Source of the DNA: Chloroflexota bacterium
Lineage (GTDB): Bacteria > Chloroflexota > Limnocylindria > QHBO01
NCBI GenBank assembly: GCA_024636135.1
Contig: JAGXHP010000126.1
Span: 1 to 17,516 of the forward strand
Length of the DNA stretch: 17,516 nt
Direction: 5' to 3'
Shown here piece after piece: positions 7,044 to 13,631 of the stretch (positions are counted from its first letter, which is position 1; every line of letters begins with the position of its first letter). The notes below the pieces were generated by a model. The model worked only from the letters and a program-made list of their open reading frames with translations, was not told where the DNA came from and did not search any database. Made by a program: the position numbers and the translations under genes.

Positions 7044-8303
7044 TCAGGGGTAGAGGCCGCGCAGGGTCGTGGCCTCGGCCACGCGACCCACCGCGACCAT
7101 CATCGCGGCGGCGCGCAGGTCCACCTTCTCGGCTTCGGCCATCGCGCGGACTCCGGCCATCGCCTCGTCCATGATCCGGTCGAGCTGAGCCGTGATCTCG
7201 TCCTGCGACCAGAAGAACGCCTGCATGTCCTGCACCCACTCGAAGTAGCCGAGCACCGTACCGCCCGACGTGCAGATGATGTCCGGGATGACTGTCACGC
7301 CACGGTCCGCGAGGATCGCGTCGGCCGCCGGGGTGACTCCACCATTCGCCACCTCCGCAACAAGCCGAGCGCGGACCGTCGGTGCCGATGCGTCGGTGAT
7401 CTCGCCCTGGAGCCCGGCCAGCGCGATGACCTCGCAGTCGGTCGCGAAAAGATCGGCCTTCGTGATTGGCTCGGTGTCGACCAGGCCGTGGATCGCGTCG
7501 TGCTCGCGCATCCATTTCACGGCCGCGGCCACGTCGATCCCCGAGGCGTTCATCACGCCCTCCCGGTCATCGCCGATGGCCACGATCACCGCACCGGCCG
7601 CGTGCAGCTCCTCGGCCAGTGTCATGCCGACGCGGCCGAAGCCCTGGACGGCAACGCGCGTCCCGTCCAGCGCTCCCTTGGCGGACGCGATGCAGCGCAG
7701 GGCTCCGCGCGCCGTGGCCCGGCGGCGTCCCCGGGTGCCGCCCACCGCCATCGGCTTGCCGATGACCGAGGCGGCGACGGTGTGGCCCCGGTGCATCGAG
7801 AGGGTGTCCATTATCCAGGCCATGGTCTGCGAGCCGGTGTTCACGTCCGGCGCCGGGATGTCGCTGGCCGGCCCCAGCAGCGGACCGATCTCGGTGGCGT
7901 AGCGGCGCGTGAGGCCCTGCCGCTCGAGCTCGCTCAGCCGACGGGGGTTGACGCGCACGCCCCCGGCGGAGCCGCCGAATGGAATCCGCACGAGTGCGGC
8001 CTTCCAGGTGTTGAGCATGGCGAGGGCGCGCACCTCGTCGAGGTCCAGATTCGGGACGTATCGCACGCCTCCGGAGACGGGTCCGCGGTTCACGTTGTGG
8101 TGCACGCGGTAGCCGGTGTACACGTGGACCGTGCCGTCCTCGTGGGTGACGGGGAAGTTCACCGTGAGCTCGCGCTTCGGGACGCGCAGGACGCGGTGCA
8201 TTCCCTCATCGAGGTGGAGGCGCTCGGCCGCCTCGTCAAGCTCCGCCTGGGTGGTGGTCCAGATGTTGGTTGCTCCGGTCGCGCCGGGCTTGGGGGTGGC
8301 CAT
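7044..8303 (-). CDS. Glu/Leu/Phe/Val dehydrogenase family protein with substituted catalytic residues
   Basis: The protein has 419 residues from the ATG at 8303, normal for a hexameric bacterial GDH. The family's two domains are clear: an N-terminal substrate domain (GYRVHHN at 64-70, K101 in NTWKAAL, D153 in DIPAPDVNTG) and a Rossmann domain with VAVQGFGRVG (217-226). Several active-site positions are changed. The usual GPxKGG reads GPVSGG (S77), the usual PFGGxKGG reads PFGGSAGG (A113), the EGANGPTTPEA region reads EVANGGVTPAAD, and the GGVxVSYFEW serine is glycine (G352). In Clostridium symbiosum GDH the two lost lysines are K89, which binds the glutamate carboxylate, and K125, the catalytic lysine; K113 and D165 equivalents remain. 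Normal oxidative deamination is therefore doubtful. It could be a regulatory subunit of a heteromeric GDH (Thermus pairs a regulatory GdhA with a catalytic GdhB), or act on another ligand. Confidence 0.9.
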   Translation of the reverse strand: MATPKPGATGATNIWTTTQAELDEAAERLHLDEGMHRVLRVPKRELTVNFPVTHEDGTVHVYTGYRVHHNVNRGPVSGGVRYVPNLDLDEVRALAMLNTWKAALVRIPFGGSAGGVRVNPRRLSELERQGLTRRYATEIGPLLGPASDIPAPDVNTGSQTMAWIMDTLSMHRGHTVAASVIGKPMAVGGTRGRRRATARGALRCIASAKGALDGTRVAVQGFGRVGMTLAEELHAAGAVIVAIGDDREGVMNASGIDVAAAVKWMREHDAIHGLVDTEPITKADLFATDCEVIALAGLQGEITDASAPTVRARLVAEVANGGVTPAADAILADRGVTVIPDIICTSGGTVLGYFEWVQDMQAFFWSQDEITAQLDRIMDEAMAGVRAMAEAEKVDLRAAAMMVAVGRVAEATTLRGLYP

Positions 8304-8434
8304 GGGTGCCAGCCTAGCGTCCCGGTCGCATCGGCGGACCGTCGGTGCGCCAGGCGGAGTGGCAAGATGGGGGCGTCCAATAAGGCCGATGCGCCGGCGG
8401 TCCACGGGTATCCGATCGGCGTGTCACCGCATCC

Positions 8435-8444
8435 GAGAGGAGGA
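8435..8444 (+). promoter_or_regulatory. Strong Shine-Dalgarno of the phosphotriesterase-family gene
   Basis: GAGAGGAGGA lies 6 bases before the ATG at 8451. It is the clearest ribosome site in the window and fixes this start inside a much longer open frame that runs back antisense through the GDH-like gene. Confidence 0.75.
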
Positions 8445-8450
8445 ATCTCG

Positions 8451-9398
8451 ATGGCGCCTCGCGTCATGACCGTCTCCGGACCGATCCCACCCGACAAGGT
8501 CGGATTCACCCTTCCGCACGAGCACACCGGCATCAGCCTGTGGCACATCGCCAACCGCTGGGACTACTGGGAGCTCACGCCCGATGAGGATCTGCTCGTC
8601 GAGGAGCTGCGCGACTTCCGTCGGCGGGGCGGTTCCACGCTCGTCGATCTGACTCTCCCCGGGGTGGGGCGTGACCCCGGGCGGCTGCGCCGCCTGGCGA
8701 GCGCATCGGGTCTGAACATCGTGATGGGCACTGGCTGGTATCGCGAGGCGTATTACCCGGCCGAGCTGCTCATCGATCGGCGCAGCGTGGACGACCTGGC
8801 GGCCGAGATGGTGGCCGAGTTCGCGGACGGCGTCGCGGGAAGCGGGATCCGGCCGGGGATCATCGGCGAGATCGGAACCGACAAGCCCTGGGTCAGCGCG
8901 CGGGAGGAGCGCGTGCATCGGGCGGCCGCCCGCGCCGCGAAGCAGACCGGGATGGCGATCACCACCCACGGCGTCCAGTCGGCGGTGGGGCTCGCGCAGC
9001 TGCGGATCTTCCTCGAGGAGGGAATGGAGCCGGACCGCGTCGTCATCGGGCACGCGGATTCCCACCACGACCTCGACTTCTATCTCGAGGTCCTCGATCA
9101 GGGCGCGAATCTCCAGTTCGACTTCCTGGGCCATCGGTTTGCAACCGAGGAGGCCCTCGAGCCGCGGCTGGTCGAGACGATGGTCGAGCTGCTGGAGCGC
9201 GGCTACGCGTCCCAGATCCTGCTGAGCCAGGACGTGTGCCACAACCGGCAGCTCAAGGCGAACGGCGGATTCGGGTACGTCTATCTCCAGCAGCACTTCC
9301 TGCCGACGCTGCGCACGGCCGCCGTGGGGGAGGGGGAGATCCACCAGATGACGTTCGAGAACCCGGCACGCATCCTCACCATCCCGGACGCGCCGTAG
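8451..9398 (+). CDS. Phosphotriesterase family metal-dependent hydrolase
   Basis: The protein has 315 residues, start fixed by GAGAGGAGGA. It is an amidohydrolase-superfamily TIM barrel of the phosphotriesterase (PTE/PHP/PLL) family. Binuclear metal ligands are visible in order: H23 and H25 (LPHEHTG), E140 (GIIGEIGTD) as bridging residue, H173 (AITTHG), H201 (VIGHADSHHDLDF) and D261 (LLSQDVCHN). The bridging position is glutamate, as in E. coli PHP, not the carboxylated lysine of phosphotriesterase and many lactonases. E. coli PHP-like enzymes have no firmly known natural substrate; a lactone or ester is plausible for this family. There is no signal peptide. The gene is divergent from the GDH-like gene (147-base gap) and lies 71 bases before the HhH-PHP gene on the same strand. 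Confidence 0.93.
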   Translation: MAPRVMTVSGPIPPDKVGFTLPHEHTGISLWHIANRWDYWELTPDEDLLVEELRDFRRRGGSTLVDLTLPGVGRDPGRLRRLASASGLNIVMGTGWYREAYYPAELLIDRRSVDDLAAEMVAEFADGVAGSGIRPGIIGEIGTDKPWVSAREERVHRAAARAAKQTGMAITTHGVQSAVGLAQLRIFLEEGMEPDRVVIGHADSHHDLDFYLEVLDQGANLQFDFLGHRFATEEALEPRLVETMVELLERGYASQILLSQDVCHNRQLKANGGFGYVYLQQHFLPTLRTAAVGEGEIHQMTFENPARILTIPDAP

Positions 9399-9416
9399 TG
9401 TTCCGAGGGGCGCCGA

Positions 9417-9433
9417 GTATATCCCGTATATAC
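9417..9433. promoter_or_regulatory. AT-rich palindrome upstream of the HhH-PHP gene
   Basis: GTATAT (9417-9422) and ATATAC (9428-9433) form an inverted repeat with a 5-base spacer, an AT island in very GC-rich surroundings. It lies 18 bases after the phosphotriesterase stop and 36 bases before the ATG at 9470. It may be a promoter -10 region, an operator, or both. No convincing -35 was identified. Confidence 0.4.
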
Positions 9434-9469
9434 GGCCAGTCCGGATGCGGCGCGTCGCACTAGGAGACC

Positions 9470-10498
9470 ATGGCTGACGCTCGCGATCCGGTCGCGGATC
9501 TCAAGAGGATCGCGTTTCTGCTCGAGGCTGCCCAGGAGCCGAGCTATCGGGTCCGCGCCTTCCGTGGCGCCGCGGCCACGGTCGAGGGACTCGGTGCGAG
9601 TGACCTGGCTTCGCGTGCCGCTGCCTGCACCCTGCGCGAGCTCGAGGGGATCGGCGAGGTCACCGAGCGCACCGTTCTCGAGAGCCTGCGCGGCGAGGAG
9701 CCCGTCTACCTTCGCCGGCTCGAGGCGACGGGCGGTCGTCCGCTGGCCGAGGGTGCTGCCGAGCTGCGCGCGGGTCTTCGCGGGGACCTCCACGTGCATA
9801 CCGAGGCCTCGGACGGGGGAGCGAGCACGCGCGAGATGTCGGAGGTGTCCCGCGACCTCGGCCATGCCTACATCGTGATCACCGACCACTCACCGCGCCT
9901 CACCGTCGCCAATGGGCTCTCGCGCGAGCGCCTCGAGGCCCAGCTGGCGGAGATCGAGGCCCTGAACGCCGAGCTCAGCCCGTTCCGCATCCTGACCGGC
10001 ATCGAGGTCGACATCAACGAGGACGGCAGCCTGGACCAGGATCCGGACCTGCTGGCCCGGCTGGACGTCGTCGTGGGCAGCGTCCACTCCGCGCTCCGCT
10101 CGGACGCGCGGCCGATGACCGTGCGCATGGTCACGGCGCTCGCCAACCCGAACCTGGACGTGCTCGGCCACTGCACCGGGCGCATGGTGACGGGCAAGCG
10201 GAAGCGGCCGCCGTCCGAATTCGATGCCGAGATCGTGTTCGCGGCGGCGGCGCGCTTCGACAAGGCGATCGAGATCAACTCGCGCCCCGAGCGTCTCGAT
10301 CCGCCGAAGCGGTTGCTGCGCCTGGCGGTCGAGGCGGGATGCCGGGTCGCTATCGACTCGGACGCCCACGCGCCGGGCCAGCTCGCATGGCTCGACAATG
10401 GCTGCGAGCGGGCGTTCCTGTGCGGCGTCGAATTGCCGATGATCGTCAACGCGCTGGGTGTCGACGCGCTGCGGGAGTGGACAGCGTCACACGACTGA
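9470..10498 (+). CDS. HhH-PHP domain protein, PolX-like without the polymerase domain
   Basis: The protein has 342 residues; the ATG at 9470 follows AGGAGA. Residues 1-100 resemble the N-terminal helix-hairpin-helix region of family X polymerases: KRIAFLLEAAQEPSYRVRAFRGAA, then LRELEGIGEVTERTVLESL. Residues 104-340 are a PHP (polymerase and histidinol phosphatase) domain with a full metal set: H108 and H110 (GDLHVHTEASDG, with D115), H140 (ITDHSPRL), E179 (GIEVDI), H206 (GSVHSAL), H234 (DVLGHCTGR), D298 and H300 (AIDSDAH). In bacterial PolX a nucleotidyltransferase palm sits between these parts; here it is absent. The family performs metal-dependent phosphoester hydrolysis, and in PolX the PHP domain gives 3'-5' exonuclease and 3'-phosphatase activity. 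A DNA end-processing role in the cytoplasm is likely but inferred. Confidence 0.9.
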   Translation: MADARDPVADLKRIAFLLEAAQEPSYRVRAFRGAAATVEGLGASDLASRAAACTLRELEGIGEVTERTVLESLRGEEPVYLRRLEATGGRPLAEGAAELRAGLRGDLHVHTEASDGGASTREMSEVSRDLGHAYIVITDHSPRLTVANGLSRERLEAQLAEIEALNAELSPFRILTGIEVDINEDGSLDQDPDLLARLDVVVGSVHSALRSDARPMTVRMVTALANPNLDVLGHCTGRMVTGKRKRPPSEFDAEIVFAAAARFDKAIEINSRPERLDPPKRLLRLAVEAGCRVAIDSDAHAPGQLAWLDNGCERAFLCGVELPMIVNALGVDALREWTASHD

Positions 10499-10538
10499 GT
10501 GCAATCGCCCCGGTTGGCCCGCGACCTGCATCGGTTAG

Positions 10539-10565
10539 GGGTGGGCGCATACTGGACGCCCACCC
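10539..10565. promoter_or_regulatory. 9-bp hairpin/operator just before the dodecin ribosome site
   Basis: GGGTGGGCG (10539-10547) and CGCCCACCC (10557-10565) are perfect inverted arms around a 9-base loop. The right arm ends 5 bases before GGAGA (10571-10575), the dodecin ribosome site. The loop carries CATACT, which could serve as a -10 hexamer, making the palindrome an operator across a promoter. Alternatively it terminates or attenuates readthrough from the HhH-PHP gene; no T-run follows. Confidence 0.5.
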
Positions 10566-10585
10566 GCACTGGAGAATGTTTCGCT

Positions 10586-10789
10586 ATGTCCGTCGCCAAG
10601 GTGACCGAGCTGTCCTGCACCTCGAACGAGAGCTTCGAGGATGCCGTCCGCCAGGGTATCGATCGCGCCAGCAAGACGCTGCGCGGCGTGAAGAGCGCCT
10701 GGGTCAAGGAGCAGCGGGTGAATGTCGGCCGCGATGGGGCCGTCGAATTCCAGGCCAACATCCTGGTGACCTTCATCCTCGAGGACTGA
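10586..10789 (+). CDS. Dodecin family flavin-binding protein
   Basis: The protein has 67 residues, the usual dodecin size (about 65-71). The ATG at 10586 has GGAGA at 10571-10575 with 10-base spacing. The fold pattern is strand VAKVTELSCTS, helix SFEDAVRQGIDRASKTLRGV, strand SAWVKEQRVNVG, strand VEFQANILVTFILED. W39 aligns with the tryptophan that stacks on flavin in Halobacterium dodecin (W36), and Q56 fits the conserved glutamine near the ligand. Dodecins form hollow dodecamers that store or buffer FMN, riboflavin or lumichrome. It follows the HhH-PHP gene by 87 bases that contain a strong palindrome, so it is probably controlled separately. A stem-loop terminator follows. Confidence 0.93.
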   Translation: MSVAKVTELSCTSNESFEDAVRQGIDRASKTLRGVKSAWVKEQRVNVGRDGAVEFQANILVTFILED

Positions 10790-10811
10790 GGCAGCACCAC
10801 CGGGTCCGATG

Positions 10812-10840
10812 CGGCCGGCGCGTTCTCGCGCCGGCCGTTT
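10812..10840 (+). terminator. Rho-independent terminator after dodecin
   Basis: CGGCCGGCGCG and CGCGCCGGCCG form a perfect 11-bp stem (10812-10822 and 10827-10837) with a TTCT loop, followed by TTT. It starts 23 bases after the dodecin stop and 36 bases before the base where the convergent minus-strand gene ends, so it separates the two units. Confidence 0.8.
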
Positions 10841-10847
10841 GCATGTC

Positions 10848-11705
10848 CTAGCCGTCGGCTAGGCCGATCATCCCTTCGTCGCGGGTGAACCGCGCGCGGT
10901 AGGTCGGATTGCTGACCCGCTGGCTCACGGTCTTGCCGTCGAGCGGCTTGCCGCTGCGCGGCACCTGGTACCGGCCGCGGGCCACGATGGCCTCGGCGAG
11001 GTCGGCGGCCCGCATCGGCCCGCGCTCACGAATGATCTCGATCATCTCGTCATGGAGCGCGACGCGCTCGGATGGCGCTGCGGACACTCGCTTCTCGCGC
11101 TTCTTCGGAGGTTCCGCCGGGGCTGCGGCCTCCTCGGGGACGTCCTGGCTCTGCTCGGCGCCGCCCTGCTCAAGCACCGCGATGCGAGCGTCAAGCGCTG
11201 TGATGCGCTCGAGCAGGGTGGGTTGGCCCGGCGCGGCGGGAGCGGACTCGGCTCCGGGCCGCGACGCGTCGATGCGCTCCTCGACCCATTGGCGCACGAG
11301 GTCGCCGGGCCGCACTCCGGCCTCGCCGGCGAGGTGCTTCAGGGCGTTGACGCGTCGCGGGTCGAGCCGGATCGACATCCCACCCTCGTCCGGCGGTCGG
11401 TCGAACTGGGGACGCTGCTGATACGGGCGATCCCCGCCAGGGCGCTGCTGATACGGGCGATCCCCGCCAGGGCGTGGCGTGAAGGGTCGATCCCCACCGG
11501 GACGCTGCTGATACGGGCGATCACCACCCGGGCGTGGCGTGAAGGGACGATCACCGCCCGGACGCTGCTGGTTGGGACGGTCCCCACCGGGACGTCCACG
11601 GGGCTGCCAGTCGCCGCCGCGCTGCGGAGGGCGATCGGGTCGGTCGTTTCGGTCACGATCTGGGCGATCGGGACGGCGGTCGGGGCCGCGTCGGTTAAAG
11701 CTCAT
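10848..11705 (-). CDS. Repeat-tailed ribbon-helix-helix protein with C-terminal winged-helix-like domain
   Basis: The protein has 285 residues from the ATG at 11705, which has AAGGTGGG just upstream; a GTG at 11714 lies within that ribosome site and is disfavoured. Residues 1-107 are low-complexity and basic (RPDRPDRDRNDRPDR), including six or seven decapeptides of the form RPGGDRPYQQ or RPGGDRPFTP. Residues 110-146 look like a ribbon-helix-helix unit: MSIRLDPRRVNALKHLAGE, then VRPGDLVRQWVEERI. Residues 163-180 form a short leucine-heptad helix (LLERITALDARIAVLEQ), followed by an Ala/Pro/Glu linker with a basic KKREKR. Residues 216-285 resemble a HARE-HTH-type winged helix (ALHDEMIEIIRERGPMRAAD, then TVSQRVSNPTYRARFTRDEG). 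I infer a nucleic-acid-binding protein, perhaps nucleoid-associated, with a disordered arm. It stands alone, convergent to dodecin. No specific family name is recognised. Confidence 0.72.
   Translation of the reverse strand: MSFNRRGPDRRPDRPDRDRNDRPDRPPQRGGDWQPRGRPGGDRPNQQRPGGDRPFTPRPGGDRPYQQRPGGDRPFTPRPGGDRPYQQRPGGDRPYQQRPQFDRPPDEGGMSIRLDPRRVNALKHLAGEAGVRPGDLVRQWVEERIDASRPGAESAPAAPGQPTLLERITALDARIAVLEQGGAEQSQDVPEEAAAPAEPPKKREKRVSAAPSERVALHDEMIEIIRERGPMRAADLAEAIVARGRYQVPRSGKPLDGKTVSQRVSNPTYRARFTRDEGMIGLADG
11411..11590. repeat. Six in-frame 30-bp tandem repeats inside the RHH protein gene
   Basis: Six units start at 11411, 11441, 11471, 11501, 11531 and 11561. Units 1 and 2 differ by one base. 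Units 3 and 5 form a second type beginning GGCGTGGCGTGAAGGG. The repeats encode decapeptides RPGGDRPYQQ (type A, with an N variant) and RPGGDRPFTP (type B), so the length can change by whole decapeptides without a frameshift. Confidence 0.9.
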
Positions 11706-11750
11706 CGAGCCCACCTTATACCCTTGCCGCCGGATGGCGCCAGCATCGGG

Positions 11751-13478
11751 TCAGAACGAGCCTGAGCCACCCCCGCCGCCTGAGCTCCCGCCGCCGGAGA
11801 ATCCACCGCCACCGCTGCTCGAGGATGACGAGGACGGGGGCGTCGATCCGACCGACCCCAGCGCGCTGAACATCCCACCGATATCGGGGATGGCCGACCC
11901 CGAGAAGATGCTGCCGGACCCGCGGCTCACCCCGCCGGAAAGGTCGGCGGCGGATGCGCCGGACCACGCGGATCCCGGGCTCGAACCCATCCAGTGCGGG
12001 TAGTAGGCCCCCGCCGGCGAGCCCGTCGCGGCACGCTGCTCCTCCAGGCCCCGGGCCAGCAGCGCCGCCACCTCGTCATGCAGCCCCAGCGCGAGCCCCC
12101 ACACGACTGCCTTGTCCGGAGTGTCGGCCAGGGCCGCGACCTCGGGCTCCTGGGTGACCTCGCGCATGGAGCGAGCCTGCTCCATCGTCTTCTGGAGCGT
12201 TCGCCGGTAGGCCTTGAGCATCGCGTCCACGTAGGCGCCCTGCGAGGTCCGCTTGCTCATCGCCCGTCCGAAGCCGATGGTGCCGAGTCCGCCGAGCACC
12301 AGGGCCCCGCCGAGCAGCACGGCACCGCTCATCGGCAGGACGAACCCGAGGCCGAGCACGACGAGCCCGACGACGCCGATGCCGATCCCGGCGCGCGCTC
12401 CCCGGTCGATGGCGTTCGACGGCAGCTCCGTGAACCAGCCGAGGCGGAGGGCCTCCTTCTCCAGCACCGTCTCGATCGCGCTCATCTTTCCGTTCACGCG
12501 CCATAGCCGCTGGCGGGTCAGAAGATTCGAGCTGCCGCCCAACGCCGTGATGGCGTCCCATGCCTTGCGCTGGGGCACCGGAAGCAGGTCGTCGTCGCCA
12601 GGGCGAGACAGGATCTCGATCGCGGGGTCGGTCAGCGGATTCGGATCGGCGTCGCTGCGCGCCTCCGATACCTGGTCGAGATTGTGGAACGCCAGACGCC
12701 CGGTCGAGGCCAGCTCGGCGAGGATCGTGTTCGTGGCGTGCCGGGTGGCGCGACCCTCGCGCACCACGGCGGCCAGGGGCGGCGTCATTCCTGCCGGCGG
12801 CCCCGCCATCAGGATCGACGGAGAGTCGGTGAGCTGCGGATCGTCGCCCTCGCGGCGCCACCGGTTCCACGCCAGCCCCAGGATCACGACGAGCGCCAGG
12901 GGCGCGCCGATGAGCCCCAGCGCCGCGTTGGCGACGCGCGCGACGGTCAGGGGAATGGTGTCCGGGGCCATCCGCTCCTGGATCGCCTCGATCGTGTCGA
13001 TCGTCGCGCGGTCGAGGTCGCCGTCGCGCGCCCGCGGAACGAAGTCGCTGTCGATGATGCCGGTCAGCGTGTCCTCGTCGATGTGCTGCCTGATGAAGCC
13101 CGACCCGCCGAACAGGCTCACCTTGCCGTTGATGAGATTCGGCTGGAGGCCCACCAGCAGCACGAGCCCATCATCGAATCCGGATCGTCCGATGCCCCAC
13201 TGGTCGATCAGCGCGGCCGCCTTGCCGAGGTTGGAATCCTCGCTGATGCCCGGATCGACCTGGATGTAGACGACGATCTCGGCACCGGTCTCGGCTTCGA
13301 CGGCATCGATGCGCTGCTCGAGCTCCGCGACCGTCTCCGGCCCCAGGGCGCCCGGCTCGTCGTACACGGCTCGGCCGTCCACCGGATCGGGGAACGGTGG
13401 CCCCGCGGCAACTCCCGGCGCGGCGATCGCGAGTGTGAGTAAAACCGCCGCGGCCAGCACTCGGAGCCATCGCTGCAT
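11751..13478 (-). CDS. TPM-domain membrane protein with DUF2207-like C-terminal part and Ser/Gly tail
   Basis: The protein has 575 residues. The ATG at 13478 is chosen because a signal peptide begins there (MQRWLRVLAA with a hydrophobic core, predicted cleavage near VAAG, residues 23-26). Residues 37-172 form a TPM domain: VYDEPGALGPETVAELEQRI, then ETGAEIVVYIQVD, then GFDDGLVLLVG. TPM domains are extracytoplasmic; characterised ones act as phosphatases or assembly factors. A transmembrane helix follows at about 185-204. The cytoplasmic region has MTPPLAAVVREGR and ATNTILAELASTGRLAF, as in DUF2207-type proteins. Two hydrophobic stretches at about 363-403 probably form a hairpin. The end is a Gly/Ser tail (548-575), typical of YgcG-like TPM proteins. 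The gene is divergent from a secreted-protein gene 153 bases away. The next minus-strand gene starts 45 bases after its stop. Substrate and partners are unknown. Confidence 0.87.
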   Translation of the reverse strand: MQRWLRVLAAAVLLTLAIAAPGVAAGPPFPDPVDGRAVYDEPGALGPETVAELEQRIDAVEAETGAEIVVYIQVDPGISEDSNLGKAAALIDQWGIGRSGFDDGLVLLVGLQPNLINGKVSLFGGSGFIRQHIDEDTLTGIIDSDFVPRARDGDLDRATIDTIEAIQERMAPDTIPLTVARVANAALGLIGAPLALVVILGLAWNRWRREGDDPQLTDSPSILMAGPPAGMTPPLAAVVREGRATRHATNTILAELASTGRLAFHNLDQVSEARSDADPNPLTDPAIEILSRPGDDDLLPVPQRKAWDAITALGGSSNLLTRQRLWRVNGKMSAIETVLEKEALRLGWFTELPSNAIDRGARAGIGIGVVGLVVLGLGFVLPMSGAVLLGGALVLGGLGTIGFGRAMSKRTSQGAYVDAMLKAYRRTLQKTMEQARSMREVTQEPEVAALADTPDKAVVWGLALGLHDEVAALLARGLEEQRAATGSPAGAYYPHWMGSSPGSAWSGASAADLSGGVSRGSGSIFSGSAIPDIGGMFSALGSVGSTPPSSSSSSSGGGGFSGGGSSGGGGGSGSF

Positions 13479-13631
13479 GACGCGCAGGATACTGTGTGGC
13501 ACTCTTCTTGCGACCTCACGGTCAGCATCGGGCGGTCCATTCCTGTCCCGCGCCGGCTTCACGCCGCGCGCCACCGCCCCTTCGGTGCCCACCGCGCGCC
13601 GAAGCCGAACCAATCCCTGGAGCACCATCAC

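Noticed and set aside
8304..8450. 8-bp inverted words (GCATCGGC and GCCGATGC) between the GDH-like and phosphotriesterase genes
   Set aside because: Short arms about 50 bases apart in GC-rich DNA are easily chance; the region probably holds divergent promoters, but no consensus elements were clear.
11411..11590. CRISPR-like array of 30-bp repeats
   Set aside because: The repeats are contiguous with no unique spacers and are in frame with a protein-coding gene; they are a coding tandem repeat.
12253..13269. Long plus-strand open frame opposite the TPM-domain gene
   Set aside because: Antisense shadow with low-complexity Arg/Ser/Pro composition and no ribosome site; the minus-strand gene has a signal peptide and family motifs.
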